Of a DNA stretch of 64,000 bases, positions 1-9,163 are shown one piece after another. Every line of letters starts with the position of its first letter. Position 1 is the stretch's first letter. Where the stretch lies: NCBI RefSeq assembly GCF_001441165.1, contig NZ_CP013126.1, positions 3,587,383-3,651,382 of the forward strand, written 5' to 3'. A model generated the notes under the pieces. It was not told the origin of the DNA. It ran no database searches and was given only the letters and a program-made list of their open reading frames with translations. The position numbers and the translations under genes are program-made. The stretch comes from Acidipropionibacterium acidipropionici (lineage in GTDB: Bacteria; Actinomycetota; Actinomycetes; Propionibacteriales; Propionibacteriaceae).

Positions 1-2
1 CC

Positions 3-479
3 GAGAACATCGGCGTGATGGCAGCCACCCGGGTCTACTCGACCGCCGCCTACGTCGTCGCCGCCGCGGTGGCGATCCTGTTCGGCTTCTCCCCCAAGTT
101 CGGGGCGATCATCTCGGCCACCCCCGGCGGGGTCCTCGGCGGCATCACCGTCGTGCTGTACGGCATGATCGGCCTGCTCGGGGCCAAGATCTGGCACGAG
201 AACCGGGTCGACTTCGGCAATCCGGTGAACCTGGTGCCGGTCGCCGCCGGCATCATCATCGGCGTGGGCGACGTCTCCCTGAAGTTCACCGACCAGTTCA
301 CCCTGGGTGGCATCGCCCTGGGCACCATCGTCACCGTCGGCGTCTACCACCTCGCGCACTGGCTGGCACCGAACTATCTGTCCGACGCCGCCGGCGGCAC
401 GAACATCATCCTGGACACCCCGGGCATGTACAAGGACAACACCCGGCCCCACAATGTGCGATCAGAACGCGACGCCTAG
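3..479 (+). CDS. uraA: Uracil permease, NCS2 family (C-terminal part)
   Basis: This is the C-terminal 158 residues of a nucleobase:cation symporter-2 protein that imports uracil across the cytoplasmic membrane. The frame is open to the window edge, and the first residues (ENIGV, then TRVYS) are the end of the family signature TYGENIG. Four hydrophobic segments follow, with the glycine-rich stretch PGGVLGG typical of the UraA core. The start lies outside the window. It ends four bases into the 3' end of the convergent kinase gene. UraA is preferred over xanthine permease because of the ENIG context, but substrate is inferred. Confidence 0.85.
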   Translation, partial: ENIGVMAATRVYSTAAYVVAAAVAILFGFSPKFGAIISATPGGVLGGITVVLYGMIGLLGAKIWHENRVDFGNPVNLVPVAAGIIIGVGDVSLKFTDQFTLGGIALGTIVTVGVYHLAHWLAPNYLSDAAGGTNIILDTPGMYKDNTRPHNVRSERDA

Positions 480-1699
480 AACACCAGCAGCAGGATGACG
501 ATCACCACGAGGGCCAGGCCCGCCGTGATCCCGGCCCCCAGGACGATGTCCTTGGCGGTGGCCCCCGAGGAGGCCTTCGCCCGCGGCATGTTCACTGACG
601 CGGGGCTCTGAGGGGCCGGCACCGAGGGCCGCGGACCGGACCCAGGTGACGGGGCCCAGGTCGCCGGCCAGGGCCCCCGGTTCGGGGGCATTCCGCCGGC
701 AGGCGGGGGCCCGTACCCGCCGCTGCCCTGACCTGCGGGCACCCGGTTGGGAACCGGCATCCGCTGCGAGGGGACCGACGGTCCGCTCAGCGGGGAGGGG
801 GTCGCGGTGATCCGCGGCCCACGGGTCGCGGGCCGGACCCCCGGCAGCGGCTTGGTGGAGTTGTCGGGACCGTCCGGCCCCCATCCGGGCGGCAGCGCCG
901 GAGTGCGGTCGGGGATCGCGATCCGGGCCAGCCCCAGCCCGCTGCGCACCTGAGAGAGCTCCTTGCGGGCCTCGGCGGCACTCGGGAAACGACGGGTGAC
1001 GTCCGCCAGGCATGCGGTGATGAAATGCCCCAGCGGGGTGGCGCGCTGCTCCGCGGACAGCACGGGCGGATCCTCGCCCGACGGGCGGGAGGCGGTGAGC
1101 AGCTGGGCCATCACGACACCGAGGGAGTAGATGTCCTGTGCGGGTTCGGGGTCGGCGCCCATCCGTGCCTCCGGGGACATGAATCCGGGCGTTCCGACGA
1201 CCTCCGCGACCCGCGTCATCCGGGGCTCACCCACTTTGGCGGCGATACCGAAATCGGCCAGCCGGGCGTCCGGCAGGCCGGACGGATTGGGCTCCATGAG
1301 GATATTGGCCGGCTTGAGATCGCGGTGCACCAGGCCCGCCTCGTGAATGACCTCCAGGGCGTCGAGCATCTGGTCGGCGATCCCGGCGACGTAGCCGGGC
1401 GGCAGTGCCCCGCGCTCACTCAGCAGGGCGGAGACCGCCCCGCCGTGCACCAGGGGCATCGAGAACATGATCCGGTCGTCCTCGCCGACCCACCCCAGCG
1501 GGGCGACGATGTGCGGATGGTCGAAGCGCCAGCCGGTCTCCCGGACGAATCGCAGCAGCGAGGCAGAGTCCGACTGCTGGAGGACCTTCCCGGCGAGGTA
1601 CCTGGAATCCCGGTGATCCCAGACGCGCCAGACATCGCCCGACCCGCCCCGACCGAGTGGATCCACCAGCTCGTAGCGCCCGCTGAAGATCTCACCCAT
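476..1699 (-). CDS. Membrane-anchored Ser/Thr protein kinase
   Basis: Hanks-type kinase of about 407 residues. Visible motifs in order: glycine loop GRGGSGDVW near residue 16, the ATP lysine in AGKVL, catalytic loop HRDLKPANIL, DFG magnesium loop, GTPGFMSPEA activation segment and DIYSLGVV. A proline/serine-rich linker of about 110 residues leads to one C-terminal membrane helix followed by only a few residues, so the kinase domain is cytoplasmic and there is no external sensor such as PASTA repeats. Translation probably starts at the ATG giving MGEIFSGRYELVD; the longer open frame adds 13 non-conserved residues. Substrates are unknown. Confidence 0.88.
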   Translation of the reverse strand: MGEIFSGRYELVDPLGRGGSGDVWRVWDHRDSRYLAGKVLQQSDSASLLRFVRETGWRFDHPHIVAPLGWVGEDDRIMFSMPLVHGGAVSALLSERGALPPGYVAGIADQMLDALEVIHEAGLVHRDLKPANILMEPNPSGLPDARLADFGIAAKVGEPRMTRVAEVVGTPGFMSPEARMGADPEPAQDIYSLGVVMAQLLTASRPSGEDPPVLSAEQRATPLGHFITACLADVTRRFPSAAEARKELSQVRSGLGLARIAIPDRTPALPPGWGPDGPDNSTKPLPGVRPATRGPRITATPSPLSGPSVPSQRMPVPNRVPAGQGSGGYGPPPAGGMPPNRGPWPATWAPSPGSGPRPSVPAPQSPASVNMPRAKASSGATAKDIVLGAGITAGLALVVIVILLLVF

Positions 1700-1747
1700 C
1701 GTGGCCAAGTCTGCCAGTTGACCGGCCCAGTGTTCCACCGATCCGCG

Positions 1748-3295
1748 TCACATCAGGCTGAACCTGATCGTGGACTCCGGCGGCAGCTGAGCCAGGACGT
1801 CCAGATCGGCCGGCTCCACCACCCCGATCACCGGGTATCCGCCGGTCACGGGGTGATCGCGCATGAACACGACCGGTAGTCCGCCGGTGGGCACCTGCAC
1901 CGCCCCGGCGACGGTCGGTTCGCTGGCCAGCTCCCCCTGTCGGCGACGTCGCAGCGGCTCCCCCTCAAGACGCAGCCCGATCCGGTTGGACTCGTTGCTG
2001 ATGACCCATTCCTGCGAGGTCAATGAGTCCAGGGCCCCGGCGTCGAACCAGTCGTCGCGGGGCCCTGGGCGCAGACGGATCCGGGCATGGCCCTCCGGGA
2101 GCGGCGTCACCTGCGCCCCCGGGCTTCCCGCCGCGTTCCAGACCGGGACGCCGACGGCCAGCAGGTCGCCGGCGGCCAGCGGCGCCGGCCCCAGGCCCGA
2201 CATCACGTCGGTCGACGCCGAGGAGAGCACCAGGGGGGCCTCGAATCCTCCCCGGACGGCCAGATAGCTGCGCAGGCCGGCGGTGGGCGCACCGAGGGTC
2301 AGGGTGTCGCCGTCGTCGAGCAGGATCGGGGAGTTGCGCTCAGGGATCCAGGGCGGACGGTCGGCACCCTCGGGAGGGTCGACGCGCAGCGGCACCCGGG
2401 CCCCGGCGACAGCCACGGTGCGGTGCCCGGCGGCTCGCACCACGAGCCCTCCGGCGAGGTTCTCGATGACCGCCGCACCGGGCGGGTTGCCCGCCACGGC
2501 ATTGGCCAGGCGGGCGGATCCGCGGTCCATCGCCCCTGACTCGGCCACGCCCAGATCGGCATGCCCGGGCCGGCCGAGATCGGTGAGCAGGCTCTGCATC
2601 CCGGTCGCCACCACGACCAGCCCGCCGGCCTCCGGAGCTGCCGCGGCGGTGACAGGTTCGGGGTCGACGACCGTCGCCGCCTCGCGCACCGCCACATAAC
2701 GCACCCGGTTGCCCGGCACCACGAGAGCGGGAGACGGCCGGGCGGCGTCCCACAGCGGCGCGGCGGTGCGCCCGATGAGCTGCCAGCCGCCCGGGGTGGT
2801 GCGGGGATAGGCCGCCGAGAACTCGCCGGCCAGCCCCACCGCCCCGGCCGGTACCGCGGTGCGCGGGGAGGGCCTGCGGGCCACGTCCAACAGGTGGTTC
2901 TCGCCGACGCAGTAGGCGAATCCGGGTGCGAAGCCGCCGAAGGCCGCCGTCCACAGCTGGCCGGTGTGCGCGGCGATGACGCCGTCGCGGCTCATCGACG
3001 TCAGCTCGGCGACGGCGTCCAGATCCTCCCCGTCGTAGCAGACCTCGATGTCGACCAGCGTGTCGTCACGATCAGCCGCGTGTTCGAGATCCAGCCCGCG
3101 GACATGCTCGGCCAGGGCCCGCGCCGAGGCCGGGGTGTCGGCTCTCACCAGCACGGTCGTTGCGGCCGCCAGCACCTCCAGCTGACCTGGCCCCGGGTGC
3201 GCCGACAGCTCGTCGTGGAGGGCCAGCACCCGGTCCAGATCTGGAAGCTCCACCAGAAGTGCGCGGTCGCCGACCGGCCGGATGTCCACGCTCAT
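1748..3295 (-). CDS. Fused 5-oxoprolinase subunits PxpB-PxpC (KipI/KipA)
   Basis: One 515-residue protein joins the KipI-like (AHS1, about residues 1-215) and KipA-like (AHS2/biotin-dependent carboxylase-like, about 225-515) subunits that normally form 5-oxoprolinase PxpABC, which hydrolyses 5-oxoproline to glutamate with ATP. The N-half shows VGDRALLVE and GFAPGFAY; the C-half begins [13 protein letters not shown] and contains AVRGG and GYPVIGVV. The ATG chosen overlaps the pxpA stop by ATGA, a coupled pair. A longer upstream reading has an arginine-rich, non-conserved leader and was not used. Older databases call such proteins allophanate hydrolase or urea amidolyase-related, which is less likely beside pxpA. 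Confidence 0.88.
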   Translation of the reverse strand: MSVDIRPVGDRALLVELPDLDRVLALHDELSAHPGPGQLEVLAAATTVLVRADTPASARALAEHVRGLDLEHAADRDDTLVDIEVCYDGEDLDAVAELTSMSRDGVIAAHTGQLWTAAFGGFAPGFAYCVGENHLLDVARRPSPRTAVPAGAVGLAGEFSAAYPRTTPGGWQLIGRTAAPLWDAARPSPALVVPGNRVRYVAVREAATVVDPEPVTAAAAPEAGGLVVVATGMQSLLTDLGRPGHADLGVAESGAMDRGSARLANAVAGNPPGAAVIENLAGGLVVRAAGHRTVAVAGARVPLRVDPPEGADRPPWIPERNSPILLDDGDTLTLGAPTAGLRSYLAVRGGFEAPLVLSSASTDVMSGLGPAPLAAGDLLAVGVPVWNAAGSPGAQVTPLPEGHARIRLRPGPRDDWFDAGALDSLTSQEWVISNESNRIGLRLEGEPLRRRRQGELASEPTVAGAVQVPTGGLPVVFMRDHPVTGGYPVIGVVEPADLDVLAQLPPESTIRFSLM

Positions 3296-4048
3296 GTGAA
3301 CCGCGCCGGCTCGATCCCGGCGTCGGCCAGGGCGCTGCGCACCGCGGCGGCGATGGCGACGGCACCGGGGGTGTCGCCGTGCACGCACACGCTCTCGGCG
3401 TCGAGGCCGACCACCGTCCCGTCGATGGCGATCACCTGATGGTCAGTGGCCATTCGCACCACCCGGGCGGCGATCTCATCCGGGTCGTGCAGCACCGCCC
3501 CCCGGTTCGCGGCGTGACACCAGAGTGCCGTCGGGGTTGTAGGCGCGGTCGGCGAAGGCCTCGCAGACGACGCGCAACCCCTTCTTCTCGGCGATCCGGG
3601 CGATCTCGGAGCCGGGCTGGCACAGCACGGTCAGGGAGTCGTCGACCTCGCTGATGGCCTGGCCCACCGCCTCGGCCTGGGCGCTGTGGTGGACGATCGT
3701 GTTGTACAGGGCGCCGTGGGGCTTGACGTAGCGGACCCGGGTACCGGCCACCGCCGCCATGGCCTGGAGGGCACCGATCTGGTAGATCACCTCGTTGATG
3801 AGCTCATTCGGCGCGACGTCGACGAAGACCCGCCCGAAGTGGGCGAGGTCCCGGTAGGAGACGTGGGCGCCGACGGCCACGTCGTTGGCCGCCGCGGCCG
3901 TGATCGTCGAACGCATCACACTGGGGTCCCCGGCGTGGAAACCGCAGGCGACATTGGCGCTGGTGACGATGGCCATCATGGCGTCGTCATCACCCATCCG
4001 CCAGCTGGAGAAGGACTCCCCGGAGTCCGAATTCAGATCCATGTGCAC
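3292..4048 (-). pseudogene. pxpA: 5-oxoprolinase subunit PxpA (LamB/YcsF), frameshifted
   Basis: The first 180 residues match LamB/Ycs[41 protein letters not shown] and [13 protein letters not shown]. After SRREPG the frame runs out within a few codons, while the last 67 residues of the family (LHDPDEIAA, then [10 protein letters not shown]) continue in another frame to 3292. The break is a run of six C on the plus strand at 3498-3503; five would restore the sequence [12 protein letters not shown]. The full gene would be about 250 residues, the family norm, and its stop overlaps the start of pxpBC. It is either a sequencing indel, a phase-variable tract or a recent null allele. Start could also be the ATG two codons later. 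Confidence 0.85.
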
Positions 4049-4116
4049 TCCTCACCGTGGCTGAAAGTCTACGAGGCGATTGTGAGGAATGCCCGGGGCG
4101 GCAAGGATGGTCTTCC

Positions 4117-5778
4117 GTGCGAGACGTCAACGATCTGGAAGACCTGCTGCACTCGATCGACGGCCGCGGGTACGGCGGCTACAAGCGTCTGACCGGGGCC
4201 TTCGCGCTGCCGGGATGCCGGGTCGCCGTCGACCATGTGCAGGCCGATCCCTACGCCCCGCCCTCCCTGGTGCGGGTCATGGTGGACGCCGTCCGGGCCG
4301 GGCTGCCCGACGATCTGGTCGATGACCGGGCCGGTCGCATCGCGACTGCCGACTTCCTCACCCGCGGGCTCGTCGATGCCCTGCGTTCCCACCGTGACGT
4401 CTCTATCGGGCAGGTGGGCCAGGAGGTGCTCGAACGCACCCATATGGTGATCGGTTCCGAGCAGATCGAGGCCCGCCTTCAGGTGCAGCTGCCCGCGGCC
4501 GGACGCCGGGTGAAGGGCCGGCAGGCCTTCGGAATCCTCTCCGAGGACCTGCCCGAGGTCGCCGATCTGCTGCTCCACCGCAATCTGGACGCCGAGGCTC
4601 TGGAGAGTCACGTCGCGCTGTACCGGGATCAGGAGGCGCTGCGGGGCCGCCTCGCCGAGCTGGGCCTGGTGGCCTTCGTCGCAGACGGATCGATCCTGCC
4701 GAGACGGTCCGGGGATTCGGACCTGCCCCTGGACGACGCGGTGCCCTTCACCTCACCGGAGTCGCTGCGCGTCGACGTGGAGCTGCCGAGCGGGCGGCGT
4801 CTGACCGGCATGGGGGTGCCCGAGGGGGTCACCGTCATCGTCGGCGGCGGCTACCACGGCAAGTCGACCCTGCTACGAGCCCTGGAGCGCGGCGTCGGCG
4901 CCCATATCGGCGGCGACGGCCGCGAATGGATCATCACCAGGCCCGACGCCGTGGCGGTGCGCGCCGAGGACGGCCGGTCGGTGACCGGCACCGACATCTC
5001 GGCCTTCATCTCCGACCTGCCCTCGGGCACCCGCACGGAACGCTTCTCCACCACCAACGCGTCGGGATCCACCTCCCAGGCCGCCAACCTGGCCGAGGCG
5101 GTGGAGGCCGGCGCCTCGGCGCTGCTGATCGACGAGGACACCTCGGCCACCAATTTCATGATCCGTGATGAGCGGATGCGCCGGCTCATCCCCGCCGACA
5201 GGGAGCCCATCACACCGTTCGTGGACCGGGTCCGCCCGCTGCGTCGCGAACGCGGCGTCTCCACCGTGCTCGTCGCGGGCGGATCGGGCGCGTTCTTCGA
5301 CGTCGCCGACCACGTCATCGCGATGGAGCACTACCTCCCCCGCGACGTCACCGCAAGAGCACGCGAGATCGCCGGCATCGATGCTCCCGTGGAGACGCAG
5401 AAGACGGTATTCGGGCCGGCCCCCGGGCGAATCCCCGCCCGGGGCTGCCTGCCGCCCGCCGGACGACGCCGCCCGGCCCGGGCGCGCGGGCTGGGCACGA
5501 TCCAGATCGACCGCCAGACCATCGACCTGGCGGCGCTGAGCCAGTTGCTCGACCCGGCCCAGACCGCCGCGATCGCCAGAGCACTCGATCGGATCTCCGA
5601 GATGCTCGACGGCACGATCGGCATCGTCGAGGCGACCGCGAGCATTGATGAATTGATCGACGCCGAAGGGCTGGACGCGCTCTCTGGCTTCCGGGGGCAT
5701 CCCGGATTCCTGGCGCGGCCACGGATCTTCGAGATCGCCGCCGCCCTCAACCGGTACCGGGATCTGCGGCTGCGCTGA
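4117..5778 (+). CDS. Predicted ABC-class ATPase (PF09818 type)
   Basis: Protein of 553 residues matching the bacterial family of predicted ABC-class ATPases. It opens with DLEDLLHSIDGRGYGGYK, a family-typical N-terminus, carries the unusual P-loop GGGYHGKST near residue 246, and ALLIDEDTSATNFMIRD, the Walker B region with the signature NFMIRD. The GTG at 4117 is chosen because AAGGATGG lies upstream and conservation starts there. Cellular role is not established for the family; it is soluble and not paired with a permease here. It stands alone, divergent from pxpA. Confidence 0.8.
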   Translation: MRDVNDLEDLLHSIDGRGYGGYKRLTGAFALPGCRVAVDHVQADPYAPPSLVRVMVDAVRAGLPDDLVDDRAGRIATADFLTRGLVDALRSHRDVSIGQVGQEVLERTHMVIGSEQIEARLQVQLPAAGRRVKGRQAFGILSEDLPEVADLLLHRNLDAEALESHVALYRDQEALRGRLAELGLVAFVADGSILPRRSGDSDLPLDDAVPFTSPESLRVDVELPSGRRLTGMGVPEGVTVIVGGGYHGKSTLLRALERGVGAHIGGDGREWIITRPDAVAVRAEDGRSVTGTDISAFISDLPSGTRTERFSTTNASGSTSQAANLAEAVEAGASALLIDEDTSATNFMIRDERMRRLIPADREPITPFVDRVRPLRRERGVSTVLVAGGSGAFFDVADHVIAMEHYLPRDVTARAREIAGIDAPVETQKTVFGPAPGRIPARGCLPPAGRRRPARARGLGTIQIDRQTIDLAALSQLLDPAQTAAIARALDRISEMLDGTIGIVEATASIDELIDAEGLDALSGFRGHPGFLARPRIFEIAAALNRYRDLRLR

Positions 5779-5870
5779 CCCCCTGTCTGGCGAGACGCTT
5801 GTGCAACCCCGGTGCCCGTGCAACCGTGAGAGGACAGCTGGAACCACGACACCGACGCAGGAGGAACACC

Positions 5871-6077
5871 ATGAGCGATGAGCAGAGCCCCTTCGACAAG
5901 ATCGCAGGCAAGGCCAAGCAGGCCGCTGGCAAGGTGAGCGGCGACAAGGATCTTGAGGCCGAGGGCAAGGTGCAGGAGACCGAGGGCAAGCTGCGCGAGG
6001 TGGCCGAGGACGCCAAGGCCACCCTCGGCGCGGTCGCGGACCGGGTCAAGGGCTCGGTCGACGAGCAGAAGGACTGA
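5871..6077 (+). CDS. CsbD-like stress protein
   Basis: Small, very charged protein of 68 residues with the CsbD pattern: DKIAGKAKQAAGKVSGD then EAEGKVQETEGK. Such proteins are abundant general-stress proteins of unknown mechanism, predicted helical and soluble. The ATG follows an AGGAGG ribosome site by seven bases. A longer upstream start would add non-conserved residues. A strong terminator-like hairpin follows at once, so it is probably monocistronic. Confidence 0.85.
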   Translation: MSDEQSPFDKIAGKAKQAAGKVSGDKDLEAEGKVQETEGKLREVAEDAKATLGAVADRVKGSVDEQKD

Positions 6078-6094
6078 GAAGCAGACACCCGACG

Positions 6095-6123
6095 GGCTCC
6101 GGCGACCCAGGGTCGCCGGAGCC
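6095..6123. terminator. Bidirectional terminator hairpin
   Basis: GGCTCCGGCGACCC and its exact complement form a 14-bp inverted repeat separated by one base (in practice about 12 paired bases and a five-base loop). It sits in the 50-bp gap between the convergent csbD-like and DUF6320 genes and is followed by GTTCTC, so it can end transcription from both sides. Confidence 0.75.
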
Positions 6124-6127
6124 GTTC

Positions 6128-6790
6128 TCACACCCGCAGTCTCTTGGCCAGCTCGTGTCCCATCTCACGGCGCTGGGTGAGGATCTGGACCACGAGAGCC
6201 AGACCGCTCACCCCGATGCAGATGGCTGAGGCGATCGGATTCGTCGTCCACCCGAAGATCAGGAAGAGGATCGGCACCAGCCCCAGAAGCACCGTGAGCC
6301 CGGCGTAGACCGTGTAGTCGCCGACCTCCATCCGCATCATCCGTACCGCGATGAGCAGGGCGATGATCGAGAATCCGCACACGATCGGGATGACGTAGGT
6401 CACCGACCAGCCGTGCCACCCCGACAGATAGTCCCAGTAGGCGCACACCAGCCCCACCAGGGCCACCAGGTACACAGTCCCCTTGGCGATATTGCGGCGC
6501 TTGCGGACCGCCATCACCACCACCAGCCACATCGCCGCGATCCCCAGCCAGATCGAGCGCAGCACCCCGACGTCGGCGTCGCGGCGGAAGGCCAGCTGCA
6601 GCCCGAAGGAGGCCAGGATCACCACCACCGAGGTGAGGAACAGCACCCGCACCAGGCGCTTCCGGGAGAACCGCAGAGCCACCGTCGGCAGCGGGGAGTC
6701 CGACGACGTCCCCTCGGTGATGGCACCGCAGAGCGGGCAGCGGGCCCACTCCCCCTCGATCTCCACCCCACATTTCGGGCAGTTCCTCAT
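6128..6790 (-). CDS. DUF6320 zinc-ribbon membrane protein
   Basis: Protein of 220 residues. It starts with a zinc ribbon (CPKCGVEIEGEW then CPLCG, residues 4-21) followed by six or so hydrophobic segments from about residue 45 to 205, the layout of DUF6320 proteins. It is the last gene of a three-gene unit; its ATG overlaps the acyltransferase stop by ATGA, so translation is coupled. Function is unknown; the ribbon-plus-membrane layout suggests a membrane partner of the two enzymes encoded upstream. Confidence 0.75.
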   Translation of the reverse strand: MRNCPKCGVEIEGEWARCPLCGAITEGTSSDSPLPTVALRFSRKRLVRVLFLTSVVVILASFGLQLAFRRDADVGVLRSIWLGIAAMWLVVVMAVRKRRNIAKGTVYLVALVGLVCAYWDYLSGWHGWSVTYVIPIVCGFSIIALLIAVRMMRMEVGDYTVYAGLTVLLGLVPILFLIFGWTTNPIASAICIGVSGLALVVQILTQRREMGHELAKRLRV

Positions 6791-8085
6791 GACGGTGCCC
6801 CGCTGATCTCAGCCTCGGTGACCCTCTCCATCGCCACCTGCACCGGGACGCCCTGCCCGGTGAGCAGCCTGGCGAACTCCCGCACATGCCCCACCTCGAC
6901 GAAGGGGGAGGTGAAGCTGACGGTGAGCAGCCCGGCGTGGGAGAGGGCGCAGAACTGCGGTCTCACCGCCGCGGTGTGGAAGGTCATCCGTCCGACATGG
7001 GACTCCGCGGGCTCGGGCAGCACCACCCTGCCCAGGTTCGACACCGCGACCGTCAGAGCCTGATTGTTGCCACGATTGATGCTGCGCAGGATCACGTCCT
7101 TGAGGATGCTCGGCACGATTCTCAGCAGTGGCATCCGCTCGAAGCGGATGAGCTTGTGGAGTTTGCGGTGAAGGGCCTCGCGGGTGGCGGCGGGGCGGAA
7201 CTGGGCGTCCAGATCGCGAGCCACCGCCGTCACCGAGTTGTCGGCATCGCGGTAGTCGTGTTCGACGCGGATCGTGGCGAAGAAGTTGCGAGCCGAGGCC
7301 GAGGGGAAGAACTGTCTCAGGTTGACCGGGATCGACGCCGTCATCACCGGGGCCCGCCGGGTCGACGGGGTCGCCCGGCGGACCGACTCCAGGAACAGCG
7401 CCGTCAGATGCACCGTGAGCCCGACCCCGTCGCTCTTGGCCGCGGCCAGGACGGGGGCGGCGGGCATGGTGAGTTCGACGAGCCGGGTGCGGTCGTCGGG
7501 GGTGCGGACCCCCCGGACCCGCTGGACGTGACGGCCCAACGGATGCCGTGGCCCCCGGTCCCCCGACGACTTCTCGGGAGCACGGCCCCGGAAGTAGTGC
7601 GCGAAGCTGTCGGGGGCGAGCTCCTGGGGCGGGTGCGCGTTCTCGACCGGTGGTACCGGATCGTCGGGGTGACGCAGCCGGGCGTAGGCGGCCAGCAGGT
7701 CGGTGAGGAACCACAGTGCACCGGTGCCGTCCGACAGGGCGTGGAAGATCTCCAGAATGATGCGGCGCCGGTGATGCATCACCCGGAACAGCAGGTTCCG
7801 GCGATCGGGCTGGTAGATCGGTGCGCAGGGGTACTGCACATCGGGGCCGACCTCCGGCCGCAGATCCGAGTCCTGGAGGTAGTACCAGAAGATTCCCCGC
7901 CGCAGCACGGCGTGGTAGAGGGGGTACTGGTCGAAGGTCTCGTCCAGGGCCTGCTGCAGCAGCTCGGGGGCGACGTCGTCGTCCATCTCGGCGCTGATCC
8001 GGAAGACCTTCGGATCGATCTCGCTGCGGGCCGCGAGGAAGATGTTGGAGGCGTTGTCCAGCGCCACCCAGGTGCGCCTGGTCAT
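6787..8085 (-). CDS. Condensation/alcohol acetyltransferase-like acyltransferase
   Basis: A 432-residue CoA- or carrier-dependent acyltransferase of the chloramphenicol acetyltransferase fold, related to alcohol acetyltransferases and PapA5. The active-site HxxxD appears as HALSDG near residue 123, after a typical opening about substrate pairing (LLQQALDETFDQYPLYHAVLR is a family-like strand-helix region). A second half from about residue 200 contains VPVNLR-like SIPVNLRQFFP. No membrane segments. Start and stop overlap both neighbours by ATGA. The acyl acceptor is unknown; lipid or alcohol esters are plausible because an esterase is encoded next to it. Confidence 0.72.
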   Translation of the reverse strand: MTRRTWVALDNASNIFLAARSEIDPKVFRISAEMDDDVAPELLQQALDETFDQYPLYHAVLRRGIFWYYLQDSDLRPEVGPDVQYPCAPIYQPDRRNLLFRVMHHRRRIILEIFHALSDGTGALWFLTDLLAAYARLRHPDDPVPPVENAHPPQELAPDSFAHYFRGRAPEKSSGDRGPRHPLGRHVQRVRGVRTPDDRTRLVELTMPAAPVLAAAKSDGVGLTVHLTALFLESVRRATPSTRRAPVMTASIPVNLRQFFPSASARNFFATIRVEHDYRDADNSVTAVARDLDAQFRPAATREALHRKLHKLIRFERMPLLRIVPSILKDVILRSINRGNNQALTVAVSNLGRVVLPEPAESHVGRMTFHTAAVRPQFCALSHAGLLTVSFTSPFVEVGHVREFARLLTGQGVPVQVAMERVTEAEISGAPS

Positions 8086-9056
8086 GGCCGCTCCCCACCG
8101 GCGTCCTCATCGAGGAAGGCGTTGATCTGCTCGTAGGCCTCACGCAGCGGCCGGGCGAAACGAGGCAGGGTGATGAACCCATGGAGGGCCCCGGGCACCC
8201 GGTGGATCCTCACCCGGTTGCCGGCCTCCTGGAGGCGTCTGCCGTAGGCCTCCCCCTCATCGCACAGCAGGTCCAGCTCGGCGCTGATGAGCAGCGTGTC
8301 GGGCTGGCCGGAGAGGTCGGTGGCCATCAGCGGAGAGACCCGCGGGCTGCGGCGCTGTGCCGGGTCGGGGGCGTAGAGCTCAAGGTAGTCCTGGACCTCC
8401 GTGTTGGTGAGCCGGTAGTCGGCGCCGTGCTCGCGCACCGAGGCGAAGGGGGAGGTCTGCGGGTCGTGGTCCCAGTGGGTGACCGGGTAGAGCAGGACCT
8501 GACGGCCGGGCATCGCCGAGTGCTGTTCGCGCAGCATGAGGTTGGTGACGGCGGCCAGGTTGGCGCCGGCGGAGTCGCCGACCATGACGATCCGCGACGG
8601 ATCTGCGACTCCGGCGATGTCGGGCTCGTCCAACACCAGCCGGGCGATCCGGTGGCAGTCCTCCAGGCCCGCCGGGAAGGGGTACTCGGGGGCGAGCCGG
8701 TAGTCGACCGACGCGACGACGGCCCCCGTGAGCTCGGCCATGGTGAGGCAGGCCGGGGTGTAGGAGTCGATGTCTCCTGTGACCCATCCCCCTCCGTGGA
8801 AGAAGAGCAGCACCTCGTCGCGGCGCACCGCAGACGGTTCGAAGACGCGGACCGGGATGGAATGGCCGCCGTCGGCCGAGCGCACCTCCCGGTCCAGGTC
8901 GTGGTAGCGCATCGCCGGCAGGGCGGCCATCTGGCGCTGCAGCCGCCGGACCTTCTCGTAGTCCTCGCGCATGTTGACCCGTGGGGCGGCGAAGAGACTC
9001 ATCACGGCGCGCGCCAGCCGGCTGACGGGCCGGTGGGTCGGATGATCGGTTCCCAT
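8082..9056 (-). CDS. Alpha/beta hydrolase, hormone-sensitive lipase family
   Basis: Esterase of about 324 residues. The HSL-family oxyanion motif HGGGW lies near residue 87, the nucleophile elbow GDSAGAN near 158, the acid in ISAELDLLCDEG near 260, and the catalytic histidine in GALHGFI near 291. It acts on short or medium acyl esters, cytoplasmically since no signal peptide is visible. It is the first gene of the operon with the acyltransferase and DUF6320 gene. GGAGG lies only one base from the chosen ATG, so a start a few codons downstream is possible. Confidence 0.85.
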   Translation of the reverse strand: MGTDHPTHRPVSRLARAVMSLFAAPRVNMREDYEKVRRLQRQMAALPAMRYHDLDREVRSADGGHSIPVRVFEPSAVRRDEVLLFFHGGGWVTGDIDSYTPACLTMAELTGAVVASVDYRLAPEYPFPAGLEDCHRIARLVLDEPDIAGVADPSRIVMVGDSAGANLAAVTNLMLREQHSAMPGRQVLLYPVTHWDHDPQTSPFASVREHGADYRLTNTEVQDYLELYAPDPAQRRSPRVSPLMATDLSGQPDTLLISAELDLLCDEGEAYGRRLQEAGNRVRIHRVPGALHGFITLPRFARPLREAYEQINAFLDEDAGGERP

Positions 9057-9163
9057 GCCTCCAGCCTAGGGAGGCGGGGCCGAACCGAGGTGGGGACAGC
9101 CCGACAACCGGAGGCCGGGTGACCTGATGGCCGTCGGCCGCGCCGGCTTCTAGGTTGGGGACC

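Noticed and set aside
1025..1879. Plus-strand open frame of 284 codons
   Set aside because: Composition is that of the antisense of the kinase gene, with no recognisable domain.
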